Positions 22,083-33,263 are shown, counted from the first letter of the stretch. The stretch is DNA of 64,000 bases from Theocolax elegans (GCA_026168455.1 CM047429.1:34602128-34666127), one strand, 5' to 3'. Made by a program: numbers and translations. Notes: generated by a model not told the origin, from the sequence alone.

Positions 22083-23795
22083 TTTGGGAGTGATATTTAT
22101 AATCGTACCTTACATTTATCAAAATTATTGAAGAACCAAATTCGTAACCGCAATCATTTATCTTTTCTTCTCGAATGTATAACTTTAGATTTGAATCCGA
22201 TTCATATAAAAAGGTTTATTTACTCTGTTGATAATTTGTCTTTTCATTCTCGTTCAATGAAGAGAAAAACTAACCGATTATCATTACACATATCTAAAAA
22301 AATTTTGAATTTAGAAATAACAGATTTAAACATACATTTAAAGTACATAGATAATAGGATTAATGATAGTATTAAGATTATTAAAGAAAAAATAGGTAAC
22401 GAATACGCAAATAAATTTAAAAACTTTTACTCCTACATTTTAGATATATATCACTCGAAACAGGAAATGATAAAAAGCAAAAAATTAAATAATCTGAAAT
22501 TAAATGATGAAAAATACATGAGACATACTAATTTATTTTATACTACGGTGTCCGAAGGTGAATTTGTTGATATAAGAGAAAGATGGGTAGTAAACACCAC
22601 GAATAGAGACATCCCTCCTTACGTTCGTGATACATTGCGTCTTGGGGAAAAATTTAATTTTACCTCCAATTTCGATAAAAGCTCCGCTTTTGAAATTTTG
22701 AAAGACATGGAGTTCCACCTTCAAGTTAATGAAACCAACACACAAGATAACAATACTAATGACGATTTAAATTATGAAAGTATTGCGGTTAGGAATAATA
22801 AATTAAAGAAAGAACTTGTACAGTGTGTTAATAAATTTGTTACGACTAAAAAACACACAAGTTATACAGATAGAATTATTGCAGAAAACTACAAAAAAAC
22901 ATTGAAATTTCTGAAAAACAACCAAGACATTGTGTTCACTAAGGCGGATAAGGGGGCGGTATGCGTTATTATGGAGAGATCTATGTATATTAAGAAGATG
23001 GAGGACTCACTCAATGACAGAAAATATTATACGGAAATTAAAAAATGCCCGCTTAGGAAATTGCAAACTAAAACTCAATCTATTATAAAAGATTGGGATA
23101 ATAAAGGCATATTTAATAATGAAAATAGTTTTGATAATATTAAATTAAATTTAGACAACACTAACATTCCTAAGGCTTATGGTTTACTTAAGATTCACAA
23201 AGAAAATTTTCCCATCCGTATTATAGTATCTGCTCTGAATAGTCCTACTTATGCTTTTGATAAAGCGTTAAGTATATTATTTAATAAATATATTCCCAAA
23301 CCAGCATCAAACTTAAAAAATAGTACAGAACTGAAAAAAATATTAGACAATTTGAGTGTTCCCTCCAATTACAGATTAGTTTCTTTTGATGTGGTTTCTC
23401 TTTTCTCAAATTTACCAAAAAATTTAATACTACAAGCAATATCAAAAAAATGGAGATTTTTGAAAAATAGCATTCCCCTTGTTAAGATTGAATTTATGGA
23501 GGGGCTAGAGCAACTCTTGGACTCAACCTTTTTGCAGTTTAATAATAAAATATATAAACAAGTAATGGGAGCTCCTATGGGTTTTTGTACTAGTCCATGG
23601 TTCGCAGATATGGTACTAGAAACTTTGGAAATTTCATGTCTTGATAGCTTTAAGAACGACATATTACTATATAAAAGATATGTAGATGATACTCTATTAA
23701 TAATTAAGGAAAATAAAATTGATGAGGTTCTAAACAAGTTTAATAACTTTTGTGATCCTCTTAAAATTTACATTGGAGCTAGAATTGGATGGTAG
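21927..23795 (+). pseudogene. Penelope-like reverse transcriptase, frameshifted near its end
   Basis: The open frame begins after a TGA at 21924-21926. No ATG start is clear, so the N-terminus is truncated by the junction. RT landmarks are IPKAYGLLKIHKENFPIRII, SFDVVSLFSNLP (first catalytic Asp), VMGAPMGFCTSPWFAD and YKRYVDDTLLII (catalytic DD pair). The N-terminal domain is Lys/Asn-rich. Near 23755 a one-base shift ends the frame, and the following sequence (LELELDGRLPFLDLHIYRYD, 23752-23949) continues the RT in another frame. PLE RTs are related to telomerase RT and prime on nicked DNA. Confidence 0.85.
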
Positions 23796-24051
23796 ATTGC
23801 CTTTTCTTGACCTACATATTTACAGATATGATAACACTACGCCTATAACCAATTGGTACAGAAAAAACTCAGCTTCAGGCCGTTATCTTAATTTTCATTC
23901 ATACCACCCACAATCTCAAAAAATAGATATAGATATAGAAAATAGATAAATAGAGAAATAAATATGGTTTACAACTTAGTGGATAAGGCGATTTCACTAT
24001 CAGATTCTACTTTTCACAAAGAAAATGTTAAAATAATAACGAATTTTTTTA

Positions 24052-24663
24052 TTGAATAATAATTATCCGCTTGCATTTATTCGAAAATATATTAATAAAA
24101 GAATGTTATACTTAAATAATAATGTAAACACTAATATTAACGAGAATCTATTAAACAAAAATCAAATCCGGAGACCAAGGGTTGTATTACCATTCATAAA
24201 GGGATTGACTCCGAAACTAAACGTATTTATTAAGAAGCATGATTTTCTATTGATTAATCGCACTATAAATAAGTTTAACAAGATTATAAAATTGGGTAAA
24301 GATAAAACAGTAAAGAATGAAATTTGTAATATTGTATATAAGATACCATGTGGTAATTGCTTAGCGTTATACATAGGCACGAGTAAGCGTAAACTCAAAA
24401 CCCGCATAAGAGAACATAAAAATGACGTAAAGAATAAAAATGACAGATCCGCATTAGCGGTCCACACAATTAAAACAGGACATAGCATTGATTTTAATAA
24501 AACTTGTATTATGGACATTAAAAATAATTTTAAAAAACGTATGTTCTCCGAAATGATGAATATTTATATACATGACGAGACATTAAACCGTATTGAAGAC
24601 GTAAATTTTCTAAAAAACATATATAAAGTTACGCTTGACAGTGTGAAAATGTTATGTGCGTAG
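24052..24663 (+). CDS. Penelope-like GIY-YIG endonuclease domain
   Basis: This frame follows the RT after a second frameshift near 24050. It opens NNYPLAFIRKYINKRM and then has a basic linker (NQIRRPRVVLPFIKGLTPKL). The nuclease core carries VYKIPCGNC, LALYIGTSKRKLKTRIREHK and a downstream TGHSIDF, all typical of the PLE GIY-YIG domain with its Cys-rich insert. The catalytic Arg is in the KTRIREHK segment. In life it would be the C-terminal part of one RT-endonuclease polyprotein, so the separation is damage, not organisation. Confidence 0.8.
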   Translation: MNNNYPLAFIRKYINKRMLYLNNNVNTNINENLLNKNQIRRPRVVLPFIKGLTPKLNVFIKKHDFLLINRTINKFNKIIKLGKDKTVKNEICNIVYKIPCGNCLALYIGTSKRKLKTRIREHKNDVKNKNDRSALAVHTIKTGHSIDFNKTCIMDIKNNFKKRMFSEMMNIYIHDETLNRIEDVNFLKNIYKVTLDSVKMLCA

Positions 24664-25064
24664 GCGGTATTATACATCGATATTTGTTAACTCTTTCGCT
24701 TGGCCGTCCACTTGATGTGTTCAGTCTCTGGGTATGGGGGGATTACGCGACGCATGGAGGTGGCACGTCTTATAAGCTGCCGGGGGGAATCCTAGTAGGC
24801 TTGGGTTTAACAGGCCGAGTGTGTTACTTCTTCGCGGCGCGTGGTCGCCTAATACATGAGAGAAGTTTCAGTTCGTTTGGCCCCGCAATATATTTACTCT
24901 TTTATTATTATTATTTTGATACGGTTTGTAAGTGTGTACTTGTTCGTATACACGTTATACATATATTATATGTATATATGTACACATTGGTATATGTATA
25001 TGCTGAAATGTATTGTAAGCGGTTAGACGATGCTATAATTAGTATATAAGTCTCACTAGTGTAC

Positions 25065-25087
25065 AGGACTCCCTTCGGGGAGGTCCT
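25065..25087 (+). other. Strong UUCG-capped hairpin in the PLE 3' region
   Basis: AGGACTCCC and GGGAGGTCCT pair around a TTCG loop with one bulged G. The identical hairpin recurs at 43295-43317 in the second PLE 3' fragment while surrounding bases have diverged, so it may be selected. UUCG loops are unusually stable in RNA. Confidence 0.75.
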
Positions 25088-25390
25088 CGTTTTCTTCTCA
25101 ACATGTAGAGTGGAGGGTTGTGCAAAGGTAATAAGACCTTTTAATTTTAATTATTTAATATTTCTTCTCCTCTAGTTTATATTCAGTTTTTAATTTTTAA
25201 TATTAATTTTAATTTAATTAAATTTGATAGTTGTGCGATATCGATGGAGGATTGTGTTCTAATCAATATGCAAACTTAACATCTCTGCGCCTTTTTTATT
25301 GGTAAGATTATGTACTAAGTGTGTTTTATTATTGTTGCCTTATTAATCTGTGCGTAATTGTAAATTTAATGAGTGTTTTTTTTGTATAGC

Positions 25391-25427
25391 CTTGAAAAGG
25401 GACGGTCAAAAATACGTCCGAAACGTC
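25391..25427 (+). ncRNA. Hammerhead-ribozyme-like motif, probably degenerate
   Basis: GGACG and CGTCC (25400-25404 and 25415-25419) form a stem II-like hairpin directly followed by GAAAC and GTC, the order expected in a type I hammerhead. The upstream strand reads CTTGAAAAGG where CUGANGA is expected, so the catalytic core is not canonical. The second copy (about 45092-45127) has CTTGACAAGG, with the stem and GAAAC-GTC conserved. PLEs of several animals are known to carry hammerheads. I would treat this as a remnant or variant. Confidence 0.4.
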
Positions 25428-25534
25428 GGCACAAAATAAAAAACTGAGTTCGTGGAGATCAATTGAAGTTTTATTTCATTAAACTAATTTTTGGACAAAC
25501 AATAAATTCTTTTACCATCTATAATTAATATTTT

Positions 25535-25700
25535 CTATTTGGTTAAGAGAATTATCATGTATATATATACATACGTTTCTTAAAATTATTCTCTATACCA
25601 ATGGCAGATGATTTTTTAAAATCGATATTATGGCCTGTGTTTATAGCATGGACCGCTAAACTGGCATATCTTTAATTTTCGTTTGCTCGTGGCACAAAAT
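25535..25700 (-). pseudogene. Old remnant of a PLE GIY-YIG region
   Basis: The plus-strand text around CATACGTTTCTTAAAATTAT and GGCCTGTG...GCATGGACCGCTAA aligns by eye with 20925-21020, the GIY-YIG part of the inverted PLE. Many substitutions make it far older than the two intact-looking copies. No frame remains. Confidence 0.55.
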
Positions 25701-25738
25701 TCCTAGTTGTTTACACAATTTGGCCAGTCCCCAATAAC

Positions 25739-25858
25739 CAAAAGAGTACATTTACAGCAACTTGATGTCAATCTGCGACCGCATTTGTAAAATCGTTGCA
25801 ACTTGAATACAAGTTGACATCAAATTGCCGTCAAGTTGTGACATTGTGTTATTGGGGG
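25739..25858. mobile_element. Small MITE-like element with CCCCAATAAC ends
   Basis: The ends CCCCAATAACC and GTTATTGGGG are inverse. The interior repeats CAACTTGATGTCAA, CAACTTGAATACAAGTTG and TTGCCGTCAAGTTG, so the roughly 120-bp unit can fold extensively. It encodes nothing. No target duplication was identified. Confidence 0.6.
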
Positions 25859-26159
25859 TGCGTATTGTTTATGCCGTTAATCCGACCGTTGTTTACGTTT
25901 TGACGAACCGACTCGTCTTGTCTGTTTACGTTTGCATTTAGAGGTTGCCCTGACGTTACGTTATTTGTTCCTGTCTTTACTTGTATTTCTACAATTCGCG
26001 CTAACATGTCGAGCTTATATTGAAGTTCTGGGAACTCGTCCTTTTCGCCGAAAGTTCGTTAATTAATAAAAGAAAGCTTAAAACTTGTGTAGTACTGTTA
26101 GAAAAATGCACTTCCAATGTTTGGTCGCGTGTGAGCAATATATAGCCATGACTACGTTT

Positions 26160-26365
26160 TATTGATGCTCTCGGCTATGTTGTTGCTCGAGGCGATGTTC
26201 TGCTCATCTGATGAGTCGACGGTTTTCCCAAAATGCAAAACGTAACTGCGGACTCGTGCATCGATGGCACAGACGCAACTAACTCGTCGCTCGTGTTCTT
26301 CTCTCCACGCTACTTTGCTGCGCCTCTGGCGCTCTCTGCTGCTAATGCGGTTAACCACCAGCCGT
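26160..26365 (-). repeat. Degraded copy of the Gypsy LTR found at 50662
   Basis: Read on the minus strand, the segment shows the run GCAGCAGAGAGCGCCAGAGG, then GAGCGACGAGTTAG, then TGCGTCTGTGCCATCGATG and GAGTCCGCAGTTACG. These match the middle of the LTR at 50690-50820 with about one change in six to eight bases. It is an isolated LTR remnant in opposite orientation. Confidence 0.65.
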
Positions 26366-27189
26366 AGTTTATTGCAAAAGAAGTAATAAACAAAATCAAA
26401 CGTAACAAGGCTAACTTTGTAGATATTTTAAATACCTACAAATAAGATATTGTTTACTTTTTTTCAATAAGAGTAACGGTTTTAAAGTTATAAGCGAAAA
26501 ACCTGGTTTTCGTACTTTCTCATTTAAACAATGTTCCACCACCTGCAACTGACCGCAAACATATACCCCAATATCCTGACATACTCCCCTACAACTTCCA
26601 ATAATACAACTCCCTTTCAAAAATTTTTTTGTTTTTTGAAAAAAAGTTTAATTTCCCTGGACTATATTTTTGACATTCGTTTTTGTAAGATACCCTTTGT
26701 GTACCTTCGTGCATATAACAATGGGAATCTTCCTAAGTTGTAAAACCTCTAGAAACCATATGCTATTGTAAAGAACGCTGTGAGCGTCTTAGAACAAAGC
26801 AGTTGATTGCACTCAAAAACAAACTACATATTGAATTTGTAATACTTACATTTATTTAATTACAAAACTTGTTTTTGCGAATTAGTTTCTTGAAAGATGT
26901 ACTGATTCAACAGTTTCCTCTGACAAAGAGTTAAGCAGCAAAAAAATTAAAAACAAAATATATTTCTTATACAGTAATCAGCGCATAGTTATACCCTACA
27001 TTCGAATAGGTGCTGCTTTAACTGTCCGACAGTAATATAAATATTTTATATATATATGTTGAACCAGTTCAAGTTTTAAACTTTAGATATAATTCAAAAG
27101 GAGATCATATTTGGCAAGCGTAAATAAAATTATGTATTACCAAAGACTTATATAAATATACTACTGCAGAATATATAGTAAAAGCTGAT
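26366..27189. other. AT-rich stretch without a recognised gene
   Basis: No coding frame, RNA gene or repeat was identified, apart from short palindromic words. The small open frames on both strands overlap each other and show no family features. Confidence 0.4.
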
Positions 27190-27650
27190 ATAGGACGTTT
27201 TATCCAACTTATAGTTTCGCCGTTTTAGAAATAATGTCAGTAATATGTTTCTAACAAGTAAGTTTATTATCAAAATAAACACCAAGATCCCTCACAACCT
27301 ACACATTCTCACACTCTCAATTTATAGAAAGAGATAATGTTACACTTTGATAGATTGAGATTAAACTATTTAAGCCTAGCCCAGTTCAAAAAGGCTTTTA
27401 AATCAGTTGGAAGCTTTTAGGCATCTTCCCCGGCTGAATTTTAGAAAAATATCTCCATATTGTCAGGATACGTAAGTATGTTACAGTGTGTAATAATATC
27501 CAATAAGTCACTGATGCAAAATACAATATAGGACTCAAGAATATGTATAAAGAAAAATACAAAATAAGACTCAAATAAGACTCAAATTCTAACACATATC
27601 TAGAGACACCAGGAGGAATCAATATGCTATGATCCAGTGTCAAAATCACT
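27190..27650 (-). pseudogene. Very degenerate non-LTR reverse transcriptase remnant
   Basis: On the minus strand the text still translates to recognisable pieces. These are ILTYPDNMEIF at the position of the YADD motif (DD now DN), DLKAFLNWARL, NLNLSKCNIISFY and VVRDLGVYFDNKLTC, in the order found in Jockey/CR1 RTs. Stops lie within and between the pieces. It is among the oldest wrecks in the window. Confidence 0.65.
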
Positions 27651-27960
27651 AAAACCTGAATCTGCTTAAACTGAATTCAACAAGACCTGAGAAAAAATTG
27701 TTGAACAAAAGTAAATTACTGCACAATTAAATATTTGTTTTTAAATTGAGTAATATATTATTCAACGAACTTGTATTTTGATAGTAGCAGGTAATAGTAT
27801 TATGACTAGCATCACTGAGTTTTGTTTTCCTTTCTGCTACAGTAGGTACACATAACGACTGTACTGAAGACTGTTAGGATTAGCTTTATTATTTTCTTCA
27901 ATACTTCTTAAAAGTGAATTAGCGAAAGGCAAAAATAGTGTAAATAAAACAAAAATTGAA

Positions 27961-28201
27961 AAAATATAAGAAAAGAGGCACCTTTGTTTATTGTATAATC
28001 AAACTGTGCTGAATATCAAATTAAAATATCATTGCGTTTTCAAGAAAAGTCTTACCAAAAGTGTAAAACTAACCTCTACAAGTTTGATAGATTTGACATT
28101 CTTGGTAACACTTTTATCGAAAATGCAATAATATTTTAGTGTTAAATTTAGCACACAGTTGGATTATCAATAAACAAAAGCATCTCTTCTCTTATTTTTT
28201 A
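27961..28201. repeat. Palindromic element of about 240 bp
   Basis: The left arm starts ATAAGAAAAGAGGCACCTTT and the right arm ends with the inverse AAGCATCTCTTCTCTTAT. The arms share TTTGTTTATTG, TTACCAA and TTTTCAAGAAAAGT/ACTTTTATCGAAAA-type words, with about 15 percent mismatches. A 50-base spacer lies between. It has MITE or foldback form and is non-coding. Confidence 0.8.
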
Positions 28202-28419
28202 ACAATGTTTTATTTTTTTTATTAAATAATTAACAAAAATGGAGTGTGGGACTTCCTTAGAATTTAATAAAAAAACATATTATAATTAATCAAATGTATT
28301 GATTTTTTATTGAAATATTCTAGTTGATTAGTGTTGAGATAAACAGTTTTAACATGCAGCAAATGAAGATTGTCGATTAATTTAATAACTCTAATATATT
28401 ATAGATACAACCCAAGTAG

Positions 28420-28517
28420 CACTGTCCGTCTCGGTGACGTTTTTAAAACGTTATTAAACGTTTTAAGCGGTTTAAAAACGTCTAGAAACGTCTTTAAGAC
28501 GTTTTGTGCGGACTGGG
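28420..28517. repeat. 98-bp MITE-like palindrome with AAACGT repeats
   Basis: CACTGTCCG at the left and CGGACTGGG at the right are near-inverse ends. Between them GACGTTTTTAAAACGTT, AAACGTTTTAAG and AAACGTCTTTAAGACGTTTT repeat the ACGTTT/AAACGT palindrome. The unit could form several alternative hairpins. It has no coding content. Confidence 0.65.
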
Positions 28518-29618
28518 AAAATAATTAAAAGAACACCTACGTGTCTAGTACTCTGTGATGTGCCACTCAACCTATCTTTTGTGCATATTGGGATTAATGT
28601 AAACTTAATAAAATATTCCAATACCTGGACACTCTCTTGAAAAAGTTTTGGTAAAACTATTTTTTATTATTATAAAATCTGACTAATATAACACACTTAA
28701 GTAATTATCATTACAAATGATTCTAGAATACAAATTAATATAATTATCAAAATTAAATACCACGTAATACAATAAATATCTAATTCAAATAAATGGCCAT
28801 CAACCTTATCTATATTTAAATTAATTGAAAACATATTATTAATTAATATAAATATTTTAATAATTCTTTTTAGAATCAATGACAATATGTTGAAATAAGT
28901 TTTGAATTGCTACAGTTTAACTACTAAAAAATATTATTTCAGAAAATCAAAGAAAACAAAGTATAGTAATAGATAATTAATGAGATAATATTGAAATTAA
29001 ATTAATACTAAATATAATATTTCTATAAAAATGCATTTAATGCATTTTTAATAATTTATTAAATGCAGTATTTTTATAAAGTATTTATAAACAATTGTTT
29101 CCTAGTAGTGTTCATTTAAATATCATCTATTACCAAGCTATATTTAAACAAAAATATTGAGTAATGTACTCCAAAATGTCATTGAAAGAAAATTAAACTT
29201 TTAAATTCTTTCTAAAATTCTTAGAATTACCTATAATTGTATAAGAATCAAGATTTCTTAAAATGACTTTTTTTAATGAATTGATATATTTATTTGAAAT
29301 TTAATACTACAACAAATATTATACTTAAATGAAAGGCAATGCTGTGTTGCTTTTACCTAATTAACTATATTTATTTAAATAAAATAATTTTAATATAAAA
29401 TTTATTTATTCTTAATTACAAAATAATAAAATATTGACTCAAATCAGGTTTATTACAACAATAAATTAATGCTACAATTGACACATTTGTTAAACTGTTA
29501 ACTAAAAAAGATGTTAATTTAATGGATATTTTAAGATATAGATAGAAAATTATATTACAAATGCATTAAGAAAACATTTTAAATTGTTCATTTGTGTGTA
29601 TATATATGGTGTGTGTGT

Positions 29619-29663
<45 letters not shown>

Positions 29664-30737
29664 AATGTATGTATATATTTGTTTACATTCATATGCATTC
29701 AAGACTAGTGTTCATATGAATTAAATTGTTTAAATATTAGTGATTAACACATGAATAGAATTTAATTCTACAAAAAGAATACTTACTTGCAGTTTATATC
29801 AAATTTATAAATTGTTTGTTCCCATGTAGATTTGTTTATATGATATAATTGTAACACAAGCAAATTAATTACTAATACAAAAATACTTGATATATTAAAC
29901 TTTAAACTGTGTTGTTATATCAATTTAAGTCTTTTGGTTTGAACAAAAATAAATAACTAAACAAGATAATAAGAGAATTAAATATTCCATTGAATATTAA
30001 TTAATACAGTTTATGCAATAATGTAAAAAATTTATTAAAATTTAATATTATCTATAAAGGGTTAATAAATAATTTTATGTATATTTTGTTTTAGATCACT
30101 TTTTTACTTTGTGTATAGAAGGTAAAGATAATGAAGAATGTATGCAAGTGTAGAAAAGCAAACAACGTGACAACGCGTTAAAACTTAATTTAAAACGCAA
30201 TTTATAGTAGCGCTAGTTGTACATTCTGAAATTTGATATCGAAATTCAGAGTTCTGAAATTCGCAACATACTGTGTGTATTAATATTATTATAAAGGTGC
30301 CATCACTACATCTCAAAAGATCCGAAAAATAAATCTGAATAATAAAATTAAAATACACTTTACAATTTATTAATTAAATGGAAGAACTTATATTAATTTA
30401 TTTTCATTTTATATACTAATTATAAATTCTATATTTTTAATTCTATAGGAGATCCAATAAGCACATAGTATTATATATAAGTAATTCAAAAGTATTCTCT
30501 AAGTAATTGTATACTAATCTTTTTATAAAAAAGATTTCTTCAAGAATTTTTTCTATATTATCATATAATTCTTGATGTCTGCTAAAAGATACTACTTAAA
30601 GTATATGTAAAGAATTCTTTATAATATATAATATAGACCTAGTCGCACTTAATTAAAAAAAATGCATAATATAATGTTTGCATTAGAAGTTGGCTTAGCA
30701 GACATAAATAGAAATGGTATTATTAAAAAAAAAAATT
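28518..30737. other. Gene-free AT-rich stretch of 2.2 kb
   Basis: I see no coding frame or RNA gene. It is strongly AT-rich. A perfect palindrome AAAAATGCATTTAATGCATT lies near 29029. The run 29629-29661 is a TA microsatellite preceded by GT and CATA repeats. Confidence 0.5.
29629..29661. repeat. TA dinucleotide microsatellite
   Basis: About 16 uninterrupted TA units lie next to shorter TG and ACAT runs. Confidence 0.9.
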
Positions 30738-31230
30738 ATCCCTGATTGGGAATCGAACTCGGAATCGATTAGCACGCACAGCTATCACAACATTACACAG
30801 CATGTAATATTACAAAAAAATATTACATGAAATATTACAAAAAAATATTGCGGAAATGTTTAGAAAATATATCAAAAATATTACAAGATATTCTTCTGAA
30901 ATAATTCATAGTAATATTTTTTAAATGTTAATGAAATATTTGGTGTAATATTTCCATTAATAGAAAGTGCAATATTTCACAACATATTACAACAATATTA
31001 CTGAAATATTTCATGTAACATTTCGTGTAATATTCCATAAATATTGTATGCAAAATTTCATGAAATATTGTTATAATATCAATACATGTTAAAACAAACA
31101 TAATCATTTGCAATATTACTAAAATATTGCACAGACTTTCATCACAATATTTCATGTAACATTGTCGAAACATTACAGTGTAATATTACGTGAACTATTT
31201 CAACAATGTTTAACTAATATTCCTGGAGAC
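30738..31230. repeat. AATATT-rich repeat with tRNA-like edge
   Basis: The core (about 30790-31220) contains more than twenty AATATT or ATATTAC words, many as ATATTACATGAAATATT, so it is highly self-complementary. Its left edge (30741-30775) reads GGGAATCGAACTCGG, the inverse of a tRNA B box (GAGTTCGATTCCC). The upstream A box is not convincing. It may be an old SINE or MITE whose body expanded by ATATT-type repeats. Confidence 0.5.
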
Positions 31231-31364
31231 TCGATTATATAATTTTTTCTTATGGAATAGAATTTCGAATCGAAACGTATTTGACATCCGGCATTGCGCT
31301 CTGAACAATATGAAATCTTACAAAAAAATATAACCTATAATGATGCAAAACATATTGCAATAAT

Positions 31365-31508
31365 ATTATAAAATTCTTCAATTTCTTATTTTCTTAACTT
31401 TGCTCTAAATTGAACAATTTAAGCTTCTTTTTTTTAACCATATCTACTTGAACTCAACTACCTTTCCGTTTTTGGATTGATTTCCTATCAATATTCGTTA
31501 GTAGTTAT
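31365..31508. repeat. Half-copy of the TTTTGGCCTAA foldback family
   Basis: AAAATTCTTCAATTTCTTAT, ATTTAAGCTTC, AACCATATCTACTTGAACTC and CCTATCAATATTCGTT follow the right half of the palindrome at 17515-17660. The match ends exactly where the inverted-repeat-bounded element at 31509 starts. Confidence 0.7.
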
Positions 31509-31589
31509 GGTGGTACTATGGATAGACACAACAAACCCCCACCACCTACCCACTGACCTCAAGTAACCTCGTCTTTGACAGACTACTTG

Positions 31590-32048
31590 AAGTCAAGGTC
31601 AGACATATTTGTATCGTGGTAGTATGTCCGACAGGACCTCAAAAAACTCCGTGGGGTAAGCGGCCGAAGGCCTATGGTAATCAATTGCTAAAACCATTGA
31701 AACTGATTTGCCCGTCAAACATAGTACCAGATATTCCGGAGCATTCGAAAAGATAGGTTCAGAATGCGCAATAATCCTTACCCCAAAACCCTCACGTACG
31801 TAGGCCGCAACACCTCCCCCCTCCTTACCCTCACGATCCAAACGATATAATGTATAACCCGGTAGTTTAATAATCTCTGAGGAATCGTGACTTGTAAGGA
31901 AGGTTTCGGTAATCGCGATGACATCATGAGAGGCTGGATGAACTAATGCTTCGATAGATGGAAAGTGTGTTTTTAGACGATTTATATTGGAGTGAAAAAT
32001 GGAGAGTGACTTTGATGATTTTGATGATTTTGATGATTTTGATGATTT
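31590..32048 (-). pseudogene. ORF2 start: AP endonuclease N-terminal half, truncated
   Basis: Shortly after ORF1 the minus strand reads LSIFHSNINRLKTHFPSIEA, VIAITETFLTSHDSS, DREGKEGGGVAAYVREGF and APEYLVLCLTGK. These are the first half of an AP endonuclease with the catalytic ET pair present. The frame stops after ILPRYKYV, where GDFN would follow, and the rest of ORF2 is absent. Just before the domain the codons encode repeated Lys-Ser-Ser from a GATGATTTT nonanucleotide array (32009-32048). Confidence 0.75.
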
Positions 32049-32066
32049 GGCCCGACCAGCCCCATC

Positions 32067-33263
32067 TCACTTGTTATGAGTTGGAGAGAGAGGAGAAAAG
32101 TTTATAAACTCAGCTTCCGAATTTACACGCTTCAAAGGTCCATCCCTCACCTCTCGCATAAATACTATTAAATCTAAAACTATGGGCCTCGCATAGCCCA
32201 GCTCTCTTGACTTACGTATGGCTGCCTGCCATAGCTCGAAAACGGGCTTCGGCCAAAGAGGTCTAACAAATAGTGAATTAACACCACCTTCGCCGACAAT
32301 ATCCCGTGCCACACGTCCCTTCAGGAGTCGAGCCTTCTCTATAACCGCATCTCTGGACGTTACAGATGACATTCTTACTACTATGCCTCGAGTGAGTAAC
32401 GGAGTCGCTGGAGAACCCGCCGAGTTAGATTTTAACCGCGGAGTCCAAGGGCGGAGGTCAATTACTTGACTGTTCAGCTTCGGCAGTTTCAACGCATCAA
32501 ACACATTTGTTAGCAGTTCACTTTCAGTCTTCTTTGAATCCTTGGGCAACCCGGTAATGAGTAGTTCGCATGTGTCCTTTGGTGGAGGTTGTGACACTGT
32601 AATTACGTCCTTACTACTCAATTCCAAGTTACCAACCCGGTTTTCAAGATTGCCCATGCGCGCATCAAAAGCCGTGAACTTTGCCTCAAATTCTTCCTCA
32701 ATAACATTGACCTTCGCTTTCAAATCTTTGATTTCCGTTCTCACCTCATCAACCTTGCCCTCGACCCGATTTACGACTTCCAGAACTGATCTCAAATCGC
32801 TTTGCAGGCTTTCTCGCAAGCTCCTGGAAAATACTTCCAACCACGACGGTGGATCGGCCGCCATTGGAACGGAGTCGCTATTCGAGTCGTGTGCCGCCTG
32901 ATTGGGCACAGTGGGCGGAGCGCTGCGAGGTTGCTTCGCAACCTGCGATGTTGATGGCGACGGAGGCGAGGCAACACGCTTAGCGTAAGAGGTGGTAAAA
33001 GTGGGCGTGGTCGCCGACGCGGCACTGTCGGTCGCGCTAGTCTGGCGCGGTAACCCGGGCGGTGGCGCCCTCATGTCGTTTAAAGCTGCAACTAACGATT
33101 TCGAACGCGTTTTCGCGAGGACACAGCAGCGCCGCTCGGACGAGCCCGGCACGACCTCAAAGCAATTTGTATGGGCAATGTTACTACAAAGATTACAGAC
33201 CTCTGTGTAATCCTTGCGCGTCAGTCGTGCTCCGCAAACAAAACAGCCTCGCGGTGTTGCCAT
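32067..33263 (-). CDS. Non-LTR retrotransposon ORF1 protein, intact 398 codons
   Basis: The frame starts at ATG 33263 and runs undamaged. Residues 1-50 hold a Cys/His cluster of PHD or zinc-ribbon type (CFVCGARL, CNLCSNIAHTNCF, CC). Residues about 60-145 are Ser/Pro/Thr/Ala-rich and probably disordered. Residues about 170-225 form a coiled coil (VEGKVDEVRTEIKDLKAKV and VGNLELSS heptads). The C-terminal 160 residues form a compact domain with CELLITGLPKDSKK and RGIVVRMSSVTSRDAVIEKA, reminiscent of an RNA-recognition fold. CR1-type ORF1 proteins have this layout and bind element RNA. The intact frame contrasts with the truncated ORF2 next to it. Confidence 0.75.
   Translation of the reverse strand: MATPRGCFVCGARLTRKDYTEVCNLCSNIAHTNCFEVVPGSSERRCCVLAKTRSKSLVAALNDMRAPPPGLPRQTSATDSAASATTPTFTTSYAKRVASPPSPSTSQVAKQPRSAPPTVPNQAAHDSNSDSVPMAADPPSWLEVFSRSLRESLQSDLRSVLEVVNRVEGKVDEVRTEIKDLKAKVNVIEEEFEAKFTAFDARMGNLENRVGNLELSSKDVITVSQPPPKDTCELLITGLPKDSKKTESELLTNVFDALKLPKLNSQVIDLRPWTPRLKSNSAGSPATPLLTRGIVVRMSSVTSRDAVIEKARLLKGRVARDIVGEGGVNSLFVRPLWPKPVFELWQAAIRKSRELGYARPIVLDLIVFMREVRDGPLKRVNSEAEFINFSPLSPTHNK

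Larger units (their letters stand above)
21944..25478 (+). mobile_element. Penelope-like element (RT plus GIY-YIG), 5' part lost
   Basis: This is a plus-strand PLE with RT frame (21927-23795), the continuation of RT in another frame (23752-23949), GIY-YIG frame (24052-24663) and a 3' region of about 800 bp. That region carries a strong hairpin (25065-25087) and a hammerhead-like motif (25391-25427). It ends near 25478 after GAGATCAATTGAAG. The coding frame runs into the inverted partner at the left, so the true 5' end is missing. The 3' region recurs at 43098-45172. Confidence 0.85.

Noticed and set aside
27398..27649. A novel small hydrophobic protein on the minus strand
   Set aside because: The stretch lies in a degenerate RT remnant; another frame carries recognisable RT pieces in the right order.
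29629..29661. A possible promoter or origin in the TA run
   Set aside because: It is a plain dinucleotide microsatellite in a gene-free stretch with no neighbouring gene to drive.
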